In this document: positions 1 through 11,228 of the stretch, piece after piece | How the letters are laid out: every line of letters begins with the position of its first letter | Position numbering within the stretch: the stretch's first letter is position 1 | Origin: Solea solea | Lineage: Eukaryota > Chordata > Actinopteri > Pleuronectiformes > Soleidae | Assembly: GCF_958295425.1 (NCBI RefSeq) | Contig: NC_081139.1 | Location: forward strand, 24,100,888 to 24,164,887 | DNA: 64,000 nucleotides | Reading direction: 5' to 3' | Program-made: the position numbers and the translations under genes | Notes under the pieces: model-generated | What the model saw: the letters and a program-made list of their open reading frames with translations, nothing else | Database searches by the model: none | Told to the model about the DNA's origin: nothing

Positions 1-500
1 TTGCGTGGCCACCAACGTTCCCTGAGATAGAAGGGAGGGGTGAGTCTGCAGTCTTAGCATTAGATGTCAATTAGATGTTTAATCAAAGTTCCGTAAGTAC
101 CAAATGTATCTATAAGCCTCATGTTGTGACGATTACTCAGTGCCATGTTCCACAACCTTTAAATCGAGACATGTTCAGTAAATATACTGCAAACTGTGTC
201 AACATCGCTGATGTTTATTGGGGACTGGTGAAGGTTCGGGTTGTGAATTGCTCAAATTATGGATAAGGGAGTGTTGCTCTTCTCAGCTCACTACCCACAC
301 GCACACGGATACTTACACTCAACATGCTTGACTTGTGCCAATCTTCTCCTCGGGGCTGTGTCTGTGTGGGGGCGGCTGGCGCATGGCACGTCGCTTAAAA
401 TAGACATTCGCTCTCTTTGCAAGAGGAGGTTGACAAAGGAGTGAGGGGGGATGAAAGCGCATGAGGGAGAGAGGACGTGTGACAGTGACAGATAGGGAGG
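1..500. other. unique sequence, no gene seen
   Basis: No exon, repeat family or RNA gene is recognised here. Short open frames on both strands (63, 61 and 127 codons) overlap each other and run into the GAAA microsatellite at the right edge. Their products are low-complexity or unlike known proteins, so they are treated as chance frames. Confidence 0.5.
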
Positions 501-504
501 GGAC

Positions 505-523
505 GAGAGAAAGAGAGAAAGAG

Positions 524-554
<31 letters not shown>

Positions 555-570
555 GAGAAAGAAAGAAAGA
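505..570. repeat. (GAAA)n / (GAGAAA)n microsatellite
   Basis: An uninterrupted purine tract of GAAA units mixed with GAGAAA units. It explains the Lys/Arg/Glu-rich frame on the plus strand and the Ser/Leu/Phe-rich frame on the minus strand, neither of which should be called a gene. Confidence 0.95.
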
Positions 571-851
571 TATGTGGAAGTATGAAATGGAGCTGGGAGG
601 AAAATTAACTCAGGTGAGGGGGACGAGGCAGTTTCCCAGGAAAGTAAACAGAAACAGGTGCAGGAAGCAGACATGTAACACAGCTGACAGATACCAAATT
701 ACAAACCTTGATACTGTGCATGTTCATAGGATGAAAAAGCACCATATGGACAATATCTATGCAGTACATTTTAACTGAGCCTGTTTTTGCATATTATTCC
801 ACGGACGGTGGATGTGGGGCTCTGTCTGTAACCAACCCACTGGCCAACTTT

Positions 852-963
852 CATTTATTTATTTAGTCATTCCTTTATTTATTTCCTGATGTATTTCTTA
901 TTTTATTCATTCATTGATTTATTTCTGTATTCATGAATGACTGAATTGATTCATTTATTTATT
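852..963. repeat. degenerate (ATTT)n / (ATTC)n simple repeat
   Basis: About 110 bases of imperfect TTTA and ATTC tetramers, including several copies of ATTTATTT and TTCATTCA. It is an old, eroded tetranucleotide tract. Confidence 0.8.
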
Positions 964-1128
964 ATCATGTCATTTGTGGTCATCCATACTAAACCTATAC
1001 AAAAGTGCCTGTTGAAATACTAATAAATACTGTTTTTGCAGTTGTATTGACCATCTTTAAACATCTGACATCTTTGTGTCTCATTGTGTCCGCATCTCAT
1101 TAGTTGATTATCTACTTCGGATTAGTGT

Positions 1129-1445
1129 GTCAACAGGATCATGTCAACATATGATCACAAGTGCGATTAATATCTTAGTTCATTATCTGTTGACAATATG
1201 TTTTAAATTACAATCCCATCATAGATTACTTGTCTGACAGTCAACTGTCCTATAGTTGACATTTAACAGACTATTAATAGAAGTACTACACTTGCATCTG
1301 TTAATAATGTGTCAGGACCATCTAATTAAAATTGAAAACAGTTGAGAACAGTAGATGTAAAGACGTGTCAACTGATTAGCTGTTGACATGACATTGAATA
1401 AAATGTCGATTACCTGTTGGAGAGAGTCAACAATGTATTGTCAAC
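1129..1445. repeat. cluster of GTCAAC / GTTGAC hexamers
   Basis: Nine copies of GTCAAC or its complement GTTGAC start at 1129, 1143, 1189, 1240, 1255, 1367, 1382, 1426 and 1440. Chance would give well under one in this length. The spacing is irregular and both orientations occur, so this is not a simple tandem array. It ends where the minisatellite begins. It could be the eroded remains of an inverted or tandem repeat, or a cluster of binding sites. No family is recognised. Confidence 0.6.
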
Positions 1446-1468
1446 CTTGTATTCTGCTGACAAAGCTG

Positions 1469-1790
1469 TCATTTTTAGCTTCTAAAACGTGAATATTTTC
1501 TAGTTTCTTTCACTTTTCAGCTTCTAAAATGTGAATCTTTTGACATTCTGTCATTTTTCAGCTTCTAAAAACGTGAATATTTTCTAGTTTCTTTCACTTT
1601 TCAGCTTCTTAAATGTGAATCTTTTGACATTCTGTCATTTTTCAGCTTCTAAATGTGAATATTTTCTAGTTTCTTTCACTTTTCAGCTTCTTAGATGTGA
1701 ATCTTTTGACATTCTGTCATTTTTCAGCTTCTAAATGTGAATATTTTCTAGTTTCTTTCATTTTTCAGCTTCTTAAATGTGAATCTTTTC
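1469..1790. repeat. higher-order minisatellite, ~82-bp unit x4
   Basis: Four tandem units start at 1469, 1551, 1635 and 1717, with lengths of 82, 84, 82 and about 75 bases. Each unit is itself two related halves of about 41 bases, one with TGAATATTTTCTAGTTTC and one with GTGAATCTTTTGACATTCTG, both led by TTTTCAGCTTCT. The two-half pattern shows an older ~41-base repeat that duplicated, diverged, and then amplified as a dimer. The copies are close to identical, so the last expansion is recent. No coding frame runs through it. Confidence 0.93.
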
Positions 1791-1799
1791 GACTTTCCC

Positions 1800-2680
1800 T
1801 GTGATTGAGACCATGAACTCATCAAAAAAAAATAAAATGCTTCAGCTTAATTTTTTTATTTCTCATAGAGTTATTTTTGCTTGTCACCCCCTAGTGGCTA
1901 ACTGCTGCTTCCATCCTTTCAAACCAAACTGGCTACATTCTCATATACTCTATGGTCACACGATTAAGACAAGACCTCACTGGCACCTATGAATGAATTA
2001 TTGTGTATTTGTAAAGGATTATAAATGTGCAGTAAAGCCATGCAGTGCAAAAAAATGAGACATCAAAGGCTCAAAAGCTATTTGTCAGATGAGACTCATC
2101 TTGGAATGACTTTAAATCTGAATGGCAAAAAAAAGAAGGGAAAAAAAGCATTTATGTTTTACTCAGAATGTACGTTGGTACGTTTCTGTCATTGTTAATC
2201 TCTGCTCGCCAACGCCTAAAGTTGAGCAGTCAGCAGAATGGAGTTGGCTTGTGTATCATCTTTTTTCTCACCCACACCCTCCACCCTCCCCCAGCGGCAC
2301 ACATCTTCCCAGTGCTTAAGATAAGTGACAAGACATCAGAGCCAAAGAAGTGCTTTAACGCCATGAGAAAACTCCGTGCCCAGTCGTGGGTGGATGCCTC
2401 GTTGAGTGTGCGAGCGAGGGCTTGTAGATGAGTTACTTTAATGCTCGGATATTCAAATATGTGCATCTATATTACTCCATATCTGCGTATGATTGTACAC
2501 GTTCATTGCTCTACTGTAATTATTTTTTTGATGTACAAATGTCATTGAGTGTGTCTATGTGTGCCTGCCTTAAGGTTATCCATCACTCCAAGCATCAAAT
2601 GACATCACCAACGACCCCCACCCTTCTGCCCACCCCCACATTCTCTATTTTGATGGGTTGGCTGGGTACCAGCACCCACC
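1800..2680. other. unique sequence with a repeat-edge motif
   Basis: Near 1886 the string CACCCCCTAGTGGCTAA resembles the edge of common fish interspersed repeats, but no full element can be delimited. Overlapping open frames of 65 to 87 codons on both strands between 2120 and 2470 match nothing I know. Confidence 0.35.
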
Positions 2681-2740
2681 TTCTTCCTCCTCCTTCGCCT
2701 CTGCCTTCTCCTCCTCCTCCTTCTTCTTCTTTCCTCCCCT
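2681..2740. repeat. (TCC)n/(TTC)n polypyrimidine tract
   Basis: Sixty bases of almost pure pyrimidine built from CCT and TTC trinucleotides. It underlies the Pro/Ser-rich tail of a plus-strand open frame, which is therefore not a gene. Confidence 0.85.
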
Positions 2741-2912
2741 TGCATTTAACTTAACATTGCTGTAGCAAAAGTGCCGAGTCATCACCGCTGGCCACAGTAT
2801 GAGGCTGACATGGGTCAGGTGTGGGGTGTATTAGCACGTGCCTGTTCGTGTGCATCCTTATATACTGTATATGTGTGTGAGGCAGTGGGTTTATAATCAA
2901 TACAGTAACAGG

Positions 2913-2924
2913 CCCCCCCCCCCC
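2913..2924. repeat. poly(C) run
   Basis: Twelve consecutive C residues. Similar runs occur at 36324-36334, 42200-42212, 56619-56629 and 60500-60521 (broken by A), and one G run at 19599-19610. Confidence 0.95.
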
Positions 2925-3560
2925 ATTCTCTTGTAAGGCTGTAGCTGTGTTAATGAACTATGATCCACAGGAGGTACATTATGACAGCAGCCAACCTTAT
3001 TATTAAGACCCCCACTACAGCCTCAGGAGCAGTATGGCTTAAAGTGAACCCTTAATGGACATGCAGTTTTTTCCTCATTCTCCCAGTAATGTGGACTTAT
3101 GTTCTGATGCCGGACAATGGGTCTTAATCGCTGATCACGGTAAGGGAAGGTGTTGTGCACAACATGAAACCGCAAAACAGTAACAAACAGAATAAACAGC
3201 TAAGAATGTCTGAACATACAGTGTCAGTAACATCATGACGCTAGCACTTTTAAGAACAACACATCTGGCACTTGTAAAGGTAAGGGAATAGTAAGGGGAG
3301 GATACAAACATCACACACATTAAAACAGTAACACACATATAAATTAAGTCTATTAAGCAGACAGTGGTGAGTTCACGATGAAGCATTTGCGGCAAGTCGA
3401 ATAGCAAAGTGATAGATTGTGTCCAGTTTATGGAGAGTTCCTTTGCATTTACAGTATGTCAGTAATCAAATAAGGGAAGGATGGTCTTTTAAACAATCAT
3501 ATGTTTGGCAGCAGATGTGAATGAGAAATGACAAACTATACTTTAATAATATGCACAAGG
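2925..3560. other. unique sequence, no gene seen
   Basis: No repeat family is recognised. A 90-codon minus-strand frame at 3135-3407 begins with hydrophobic residues but has no recognisable domain or convincing splice context, and is treated as chance. Confidence 0.4.
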
Positions 3561-3814
3561 GGGTCTGCATTAAAGCAACACAATGTAGGATTTCAAGCTC
3601 TAATGTTTCCAATAATGTTTTGATGCTGTATCAACTCACAACAGGGTGGATGTCACCTCTGTCAAAGCCTGAGCAGGACTGCATTGCCTGCAATGGCAGA
3701 AAAAAGTGTCACTTTAAGGCATACTGTACGTCTCCTCATGCTCTAACGAGGAAGCCTTTACACGTGGCATTAGAATGTGTTTTCTGTGATCAGATAGCCA
3801 TCGGATATTGCTTC

Positions 3815-3836
3815 ACCACATGTATTTACATGTGGT
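3815..3836. repeat. perfect palindrome, 10-bp arms, 2-bp centre
   Basis: ACCACATGTA is followed by TT and then TACATGTGGT, the exact complement. It would form a tight cruciform or hairpin, and it holds two overlapping E-box-like CACATG/CATGTG sites. Confidence 0.9.
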
Positions 3837-3945
3837 TTTAACATGCATCTTCAGTGTCCACATCAAGATCCGATTTCCATTCAATCAGTCATCCCCCCTT
3901 ATGTTACCTCCCACTCTGTGCACTGCCATATCAACAACAACAGCA

Positions 3946-3970
3946 ACGTTAGCTACCCAGGAGCTAACGT
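3946..3970. repeat. inverted repeat, 9-bp arms, 7-bp loop
   Basis: ACGTTAGCT and AGCTAACGT are exact complements separated by ACCCAGG. GTTAGCTAAC-type palindromes are common inside fish MITEs, which fits the surrounding repeat candidate. Confidence 0.85.
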
Positions 3971-3975
3971 CACAC

Positions 3976-4660
3976 TATAGTAAGAAGGAACATTGACTCA
4001 AGTGAGAGGAGCAGTTTATATGGAAACAAATTGATTCTTTGGCCAGGTCATGTTGATGTGGCCACATTATGTAGCTCTGATATGATTTTACTTCTATTTA
4101 CACCCAACAAAGTTTACATGTAGCAACTATAGAGATTCATTATCCCTTTGCTTATTTTGTATTTGTTATAATTACATTCCCTCTCTCTATTACTGGCCCA
4201 TTGGGTTATTATTAATTCAGTATCTCATCTAATGTAATCGAATACTGCACAACACTTTCAGTACAGCATGTATGTATGACGTATGGAAGAATTCTCTAGG
4301 AGCTTCACATTATCCTCACATTATTTTTACTCTAAATATAGCCGGTCAATTTTTAACTCAGTGCTGCATGTAAGGAAAGTGCTGTGCCAGACGTTTCCCT
4401 AGTTACTTATTCTCTTACGTATATCTACGATTGGAAAAATAACTTTGCTTTAATTATATATAATCATGCCCTCCACGCAAATTCATGAAATACACCGAAC
4501 TTGGACTATAGACCAGCATTTCCCATGTATTTAAAAACAAAACATAAACATGCTATTTTTAAGAGACATCTGTTTGATAAATGTATCACAACTTCATTGT
4601 TATTTCATTCATCCTGAATAAAAGACTGGAAGACAATTCACCAAATTTGTTTGGCAACTC
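3976..4660. other. AT-rich unique sequence
   Basis: No gene or recognised repeat was found. The segment runs up to the left target duplication of the solo LTR. Confidence 0.4.
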
Positions 4661-4661
4661 C

Positions 4662-5045
4662 TGTCAGGCTTGGGCAATGGTGAACTCACAAAGCAGAATC
4701 CAGACAGAGCAACAGAGATCAGTCCAAAACAGGCAACAGTATCTAAATCAGCAGGCAAAAGAGAAGTCAAAATACAATCACGGTCTAAGCACAGTCACTA
4801 GGGAATCCAAAAACAACACAGGAAAATCTCACACGAGGGCAAAGACAATCTGGCACTGAAGGAGAGGAAGACAGAGACTACATAGTCTGTGTCAATGAGA
4901 AACAGGTGCAACACATTAGGGCGGGGCCAGTAATCACACAGGAGGGAAACTTGACAGGAAGTGGATCTGAAATGAGACAAGACATGAGTATCAAAATAAA
5001 ACAGGAACCAATAAAATAACTTAAAGGAAAGAACGGGACATGACA
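4662..5045 (-). mobile_element. solo LTR with 5-bp target-site duplications
   Basis: The element begins TGTCAGGCTTGG and ends GGGACATGACA, so it has the TG...CA ends of a long terminal repeat. The five bases on each side, 4657-4661 and 5046-5050, are both ACTCC. Length is 384 bases with no internal coding region, so this is a solo LTR left by recombination between the two LTRs of a full element. It reads best on the minus strand, where it starts TGTCATGTCCCG, as many fish LTRs of Gypsy type do. Family assignment is an inference; the ends and duplication are directly visible. A 93-codon minus-strand frame inside it (4798-5079) is LTR sequence, not a gene. Confidence 0.85.
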
Positions 5046-5050
5046 ACTCC

Positions 5051-7730
5051 AGTCTTTTTTGTACAGCTGCACCTTCCAAATGACATCCACCCCAAAATCC
5101 TCACAGTGAGATGTCTGTGAAGATTCTTAGCAGGACGGTTGGATGGTTATCCAAGAGCAGTAAAACTGAGGGCAACAATATTTCACCTCTCATTCACCTC
5201 TGAGCAGAGGAACCATTTTGGATCCGAAGTGGAGTGTGAAATGTTGCATGTTGCTGGTTTTACTCACTTTTGTAAAGAAACTTTCTTTCCTTGGAGACGC
5301 CAATGTCGCTGATGCTCAAAAGTGGTCAAATCACTGAAACCACAATGTTGATTATGTGTTTATGTAAGACAGATGCTCATCAGAAAACATGGCAAATTGG
5401 TCCCGATGGCCAACGGATGCTCGAATACTGACAAACCTTGACACACTTGTTCACCGTAGCACACCTACCCAGGATTGTGCATGGCAAACTTGGTCCACAA
5501 CACCCTCTAGTAAATATTTAATCAACAACAAGCTGAAGTCATCTATCCACATGAATTGTGTGTCTATTGTGTTCTACAAGTGATCTACAAAAAAACCTGT
5601 CTCAGATTCAGGATGAGATGGCATGGGGGCTCGGATGCAGGGACCTGGAAATAAAAAAGAAATGCTGCTCTTTCTTTTGAGAATTATCTAAGCAGATACG
5701 TTAACATATTATATCAAACTGGTTTGTATTTGTTGAAAAGTGAAGCTAAATGTTTATTTTTTTTATAGTGTAATGTATTTTGAAAACATCCGCATTGAGT
5801 GCACGTCAATGTCAAACACGTTGTTTGTATTATGAGGTTAATGGATATGAAGCGATGGAGGATTCTGAGAGATTTTTCCTCCTTGTCATTTGTTGTTCAG
5901 GTTCAAAATTTTAATTTGATGAGTGGTGACAAGGTGCTAACACTTCACTGAAACGGTCTGTTCAGACAATATTTAAAATATCAGGCCGCATACATGATTG
6001 CTTACCAGTTCCCATGTGTCCCCAGTCATAACAGGGTGATTGCATTCCATATTATATTTTTAATTACAACCTTCACGCCATATTAACTTTGTCATTGTTG
6101 ATGAAATTAATATCAGAAAAATGAGTGTGGCTGTTTTAAAAGTGAAAATTGTGTTGACCTTTGATTGACTTCATACAGCATTTGTGATTTTTGTTGGGTC
6201 ACAGATTTTGGTAAAAGCCAAATTTGTTTTCAATATTTGTCTTTGGACTCTAAAATGATGGGTGATTCACAGCAGACTCTGCCTTGTGCAGTGTGTGATC
6301 TACATATCAGATTACCCTGAGCTGCATGAAAGATTGATTGTTTACCTACTAACAAGCAAGATGCATTACATACCTTATCCAAAATACATGCATATCCACA
6401 ACAGGAGAAACCGGCATTGAGCTTGACCATTGTGATAGCTGATAAAGGTGTTCTTTTTAGTCTTTTACAGAAGAACCTGCTTGGAAAAAATCTACTAGAA
6501 GCAAAACAATTTGTGAAGAACCTCATTTCATAACTTAATGGGCCATATCATTACATTGATTCTTGATTTGCTCACACACTGAACTGTTTCCCCATGGTTC
6601 AGTTGACATGATTGCACACAACAAAGAGAAAAATGTGGAATACATAAATGGTTTGCTTTTGCCTTGACGATCGAAATGTTTCGCGGTCTACTCTCCTCAC
6701 ACTTTGGATTTCCATGTGTAAACTTCACTCATTCCATTCAAACTTCAGCTTCTCCGTACGGTGAATTAGAATGGGTACATGTCATGCTCTACTAACGTGA
6801 ATTTGTCTAATCTACCATTTGCGTGTGTCAAATGCATGAGTGTGTAAATGAATACAGGTGCGTACATATGTATACACATGTGCAAATGTTGTGCAACTGC
6901 CCCTGCAGCATGTGCATGATGGGTGCATGGAGCCAGTCTGGTCAGGAGAGCAGCAGCTGTTTAGCAGTCTGGTCTTGCTTCTTCAGAGGAAGGCATATGT
7001 GGGTCTGACCGGCCAAGCTGTTCAGGGGTCACACTGGAATGAACCTTTCATAAGGTCATATGAAAACAGGAGCTGCAGTCACTCAGGTGCAGGATATATA
7101 CAGTGTCTTAAAAGAGAAACACTGCTACAGCTGTTAAACTGGTTGGGAAATAAATGTTACCTGTGTCTTATCATGGACCTCAATTATTTATAATTCCCTG
7201 CCACTCATGGTTGGCCACCCTTCATTGAGTTCTGCTGGCACAAGGGTTTTAGTTTTTGGACAAAATTAAATTATGTGTATGCTAGCTGCCATTTTAATTT
7301 GACTATTTTGAGTACCGGACATGTGTTTGCACGCTGGCACTTCTCACAACTGTCCAATTCCAAGTCCATGGCATTCACCAGAGTCTAGTGTTTGTTTCTA
7401 GTGTGTAGAGTTCTTATTTTGATTATAAGAACAATATCTATCAGGCAGAAGATCAGCTGTGGTGACCGCTAAAGTGAGAGGCCAAAAGAACAAGAAGAAG
7501 AACATTATCTATTAGGTGTTTGAAAATTATTTATTTACAGCATGTTAACAGGACACCAAATAAAATGGACTGTGTGCTTGAAGTTTAAATTTGAAATGTT
7601 AAGGACAATCTACATATACAAGTTGGCAAAATGTGAAATTTAAGTCCAGTTTTTCTTAGTTATTTTATTATAGGCAAAATAATTAAATACATACATAGAT
7701 AGATATTGTGGACATTAACATAACATAACA
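5051..7730. other. unique AT-rich sequence, no gene seen
   Basis: Short frames occur on both strands (5389-5583 plus, 6230-6526 minus, 6528-6728 minus, 6823-7193 plus) but none has a recognisable domain or a good splice context. A few repeat-like phrases are present without definable ends. Confidence 0.4.
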
Positions 7731-7736
7731 TTTGGT

Positions 7737-7822
7737 ATATTTTATTTACTTATTTATAGTAAATTATTATAGTAAATAGTAATTAATTATAGTTATAGTA
7801 ATTATAGTAAATCATTTAGTGT
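7737..7822. repeat. AT-rich tandem repeat of TATAGTAAAT type
   Basis: Repeated TATAGTAA(AT) units with small variations run through this stretch, giving a nearly GC-free tract. Confidence 0.75.
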
Positions 7823-8612
7823 TTAGTGCAGACATCCAAGCCTCATATTGATACGGTGAGTACTGGCACTTATTTTTTCTCCCTTCATGCACTCTTTTTT
7901 TATAGTGTACCTAATATATTGGGATATGTATCTTATTATAGGCTGTGAATATGTTATTTTCTGTTTTTGGTCAAAGTAGCTGTAAAGGAAGTCACCCCTC
8001 GTCCCCCAAGGGATCAATAAAATAGTTTCTGTCTCTGGAGAAAACATGCAATGACAAAACCAGATGTTAAATTACTTCATAGTCTTTTTTAACTGACCTT
8101 TTTTAACTGAGCATTTTTCTAGGCCAGCCTCTGGCAGTTCATTAACGCCTCATTTCCACCAAGCAAAACAGTGTGAATATGTCTGGTACATTACAAAATT
8201 ATTAATGTTTTGATTGTCAAAATAACTGCATCCCTCTTCTTTTGGGGTACCAAAAACAAAGGTCTGGTAACTAAAGTGTGGAGCTAGACACACACACTGT
8301 AGTCTGTTAAATAATCAACAGAAAAAAGTCAGTTTTAGCCAACAATGGGAATGGAAAAGCACATAGGCCATATTTAAATATACTGTGCATTACAACAACA
8401 CGAGGATGAACGGCCACATATGGAGAGGAAACAAAAAATGCTGGATGTCTTCCATTTTTTGCTCTTCTGGCTACACTGTGTCATGCTGGTATGAGGTCAT
8501 GCTATTCACAGAGCTGATACAGCTATCGCCGCACGACACACAAGTATGTTGATTATATATGTTAACTACAACCCAAACCCGACTAACATGGAACTACGGT
8601 TATCAGGAGTTC
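7823..8612. other. unique sequence, no gene seen
   Basis: There is a small local duplication, TTTTTTAACTGA repeated at about 8086 and 8099. Nothing else is supported. Confidence 0.4.
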
Positions 8613-9082
8613 TCACTCTGGGAGCTGTCCTTGGTGCTGATATTGCAGACCGTGGGCTAGAGGGGCAGGAAGATATTAAAAAATAAGACACAATAAACAG
8701 ATCAATTATTTAAAACTATGTTTTTTTTTGTTTTGTTTTTTTACAAATGGTAAATATTTTGTATTTATAAGGTGCTTTCCTAGTCTTGATGACCACTCAA
8801 AGCTGTTTTACGCAACAGTTTTGCCATTCACCCATTCACTCACACTTAAATACAGCGATGATAGACACATGTTATATCCCTCATCTTTCATACCCATTGC
8901 AACATGGGGTTAAGTGTCTTACCCAAGGAAACACCGACATGTAGACTATAGAGCCAACCTTTCAACCTTCAAGTTGAAAGTGAAGTGTATGAATTTAGAT
9001 GAACACATTAACACAGCTAATCTTTAATTCTTAAATGTATTGAAGACGAAAAACGCACTGGTTGCTGGAATACACAACATCC
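8613..9082. repeat. local duplication, copy A (interrupted by SINE)
   Basis: TCACTCTGGGAGCTGTCC at 8613 starts a stretch that matches 9154 onward: shared GGTGCTGATATTGC, shared A-rich middle, shared AATTATTTAAAACT-like string, a T-rich run, then GGTTGCTGG and ACACAACAT near 9060. Between the T-run and the last shared block lies about 210 bases of SINE-like sequence absent from copy B. The simplest history is duplication followed by SINE insertion in this copy. Confidence 0.7.
8745..8957 (-). mobile_element. SINE-type 3' part, inserted in duplicated segment
   Basis: The plus strand reads AAATGGTAAAT...TTTATAAGGTGC...TAGTCTTGATGACCACTCAAAGC...CATTCACCCATTCACTCACAC...GGGGTTAAGTGTCTTACCCAAGG. 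This is the reverse complement of the body and tail of a well-known fish tRNA-type SINE family, the one whose head is seen at 35400. The tRNA-like head is missing on the right, so it is truncated. No target duplication was found. The 61-codon plus-strand frame here is repeat-derived. Confidence 0.7.
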
Positions 9083-9153
9083 CTCCCCCTTCTCAGCACT
9101 CACACTTTACAATGAAAATCATTTTGTTTGGCTAGTTTGAGCTCTTCCTCTTG

Positions 9154-9383
9154 TCACTCTGGGAGCTGTCCTGGGTGCTGATATTGCTATTATATATGGA
9201 TATATCTACATCCTGGCCACAGGGGTAGGGAGAGAAAAAAATAGACAATATAAACCAAAATATAGAGACAAATTATTTTTAAACTGTGTTTTTTTTGTTT
9301 AGTTTTTTTTTTGTTTTTTTTTTATTGTGCAAAAAAAAGCATGTTCCTTTAGGCGCTGGTTGCTGGTAAACACAACATCGCAC
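9154..9383. repeat. local duplication, copy B (uninterrupted)
   Basis: The partner of 8613-9082, offset by 541 bases at the left edge. It keeps the CACTCTGGGAGCTGTCC start and the GGTTGCTGG...ACACAACAT end joined only by a T-rich run (9287-9324), so it likely shows the arrangement before the SINE arrived in copy A. The middle differs by an insertion around 9187-9210. Confidence 0.7.
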
Positions 9384-11228
9384 TGGCCAGCACGAAGAGG
9401 AGAGGGTCGAGCTGTGATCCTTCCAGAAAGATTTTTGGCATTGGTGGTGTTTTAAGAAAGTAATAAAACATAGTCTGACTCTGTGTGTGTGGGTGCAGAG
9501 AGAGGGACAGAGGGGGAGGGAGGAAAAGGTGCTGGAAACTATGTTCATAGTTTATTTGTAATGGCTCTTTTGACCGACCCACCTGAACCTGCTCTTCGGC
9601 CGCCGCAGTGGAAACACAGTTCCAGATCAGGAGTTTACTGGCCCAAACTGCACTGTGCCGTGATGAACTGCACTTAAGTTTCACATTCTCAGTTCCTATG
9701 TGCACATCAAACTTTTTGCAAGGATACAGAGTGTAAATGAAAGAGGCATCATTCTCCCTATATTACATCACAGTGATGGTTTGATGCTGTTACTTTAAGG
9801 TTAAAAACAAAGTTGCTTCAAAGTCAGACAGAGGAAAACACAAAGAGCTACAGCTTAGTTGTGGAGGAGACATTTTGATGCTCTGTGAGGTATAAGGCTA
9901 TATAATATAAACCGCAAACAGTCCCACAGCAGTGAGTGATTTATTAGTACAACAGTATGTGACAGCCGTGCTTATCCTAAAAAGTCTGTACCTCTATTGT
10001 GGTGCAGTATTAAAATGCACTTCATAAAAGCACACAAGTTAAAGTACTAGAAAGAGGCAGAAAGCTCTGGACTCTATACATCCTGGCAATAAAATCATCT
10101 CCTGCCTCAAGTCATTTCATAAAATGGCAGCGATAAAGAGATAGACTGCTCTTTATTGTTTTTAGATTGCGGGCACTTTGCGAACTCTCCTCGCCTGTGT
10201 CTAGAATAATGTAAATATTTCACAGCTTTGTGCCCGCTAATACATAAAACAGATATATAAGTTCAATAAAGCTGCATAACTGTTTGTGCCTGGTTTCCCC
10301 TGAGGGACCAAACACTTTAGCAGGAGGGAATTTTCCCCACTCAGCTGACAGAGAGGACACTGAGGTTTCCCTGATGAATAGCACACACCTGCTGGGTGTC
10401 ACATTACTGCACATAGCCTGTAGTACCACGACTGTCTTCTTGAGAAGTAGTATTAAGTGTCCTCAAAGTTCATTTGAATGCATTTCATCTACAATTTAAT
10501 TAGGTCCTGGTCATATGTTAAATAAGTTGTGTCCTGAAAAAAGCCTTTTATAAGTTCAATTCATTACAAATGGAATACATTGTATGGGTGGAGGCACATA
10601 CATAAAAAGAGAAATAAATGAGTTTATTGAACTCTTTAACATTAAATGTTCTGTGCTGTTTATAGCTCACACCAGCGCATAATTACCAAGGAAGAGAAGA
10701 GACAGGGAAATTGTTGCATACCATGGGCAGCGTGACGACTGTGCAATTGCCCAGCACAACAAAAAGGCCGCCTCTAAACAAATAGCAGCAATCAGAATGG
10801 ACGCCATCTCTTGGCATTACTTTAAATGCCAGCAGCAGACAAGATACTCATTAAGAAAATGATGATGGAGGGTAGTATTCAGATCGACTTGTGGTGGAAG
10901 CACAAAGCAGACAAAACAATGGGCCCAAATTGAGAGGGACGATTAGCATCATTATCAATGTCATTCATTTTGTTTTGTTGTGAAAACATGACAGGAATGA
11001 TAAATTGTGCATTTCCTGTACTGTTTTTGAGCAATTGTAAAGTATTAATCAAAACACAGGTGAACTGAAGAAGAAAAGTAAGTTATGTTTGCACTGCTGA
11101 GAGATTTTGTTGTTTATAATCGGCTCAGCGTTACATTCTGAGATGATCTGACTTTGATGGATTTGTGTAAACTTGGCGAATTATCTTAAGTTTCTGATGC
11201 TGATATAAAATTAAACGTGGAGGTGTTA
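9384..11228. other. mostly unique sequence
   Basis: A GC-richer patch at 9560-9680 (with CGGCCGCCGCAG) may be a repeat fragment, but no family is recognised. Frames on both strands at 9279-9705 and 10220-10499 overlap and are unlike known proteins. 10740-10980 looks unique and moderately conserved in texture. Confidence 0.35.

Larger units (their letters stand above)
3570..3975. mobile_element. candidate interspersed repeat with internal palindromes
   Basis: This block has the texture of fish interspersed repeats: a left part mentioning a TAAAGCAACAC-type start, a middle CTGAGCAGGACTGCATTGCC, and a TCCTCATGCTCTAACGAGGAAG segment. Its right part carries two strong inverted repeats (3815-3836 and 3946-3970) and ends near GAGCTAACGTCAC. 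No target duplications were found and the ends are uncertain. Assignment as a non-autonomous DNA element is an inference. Confidence 0.35.

Noticed and set aside
291..778. Overlapping frames of 127 and 105 codons on opposite strands
   Set aside because: Both are driven by the GAAA microsatellite and give Lys/Arg/Glu or Ser/Leu/Phe runs.
1469..1790. Possible CRISPR-like array
   Set aside because: The repeats are directly tandem with no unique spacers, and the context is eukaryotic.
4798..5090. 93- and 70-codon minus frames
   Set aside because: They lie almost wholly inside the solo LTR at 4662-5045.
9349..9705. 118-codon minus frame ending in a signal-peptide-like stretch (LLFVLASAMLCLPA)
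   Set aside because: The hydrophobic part is at the C-terminus just before a stop and falls in a duplicated, repeat-like block.
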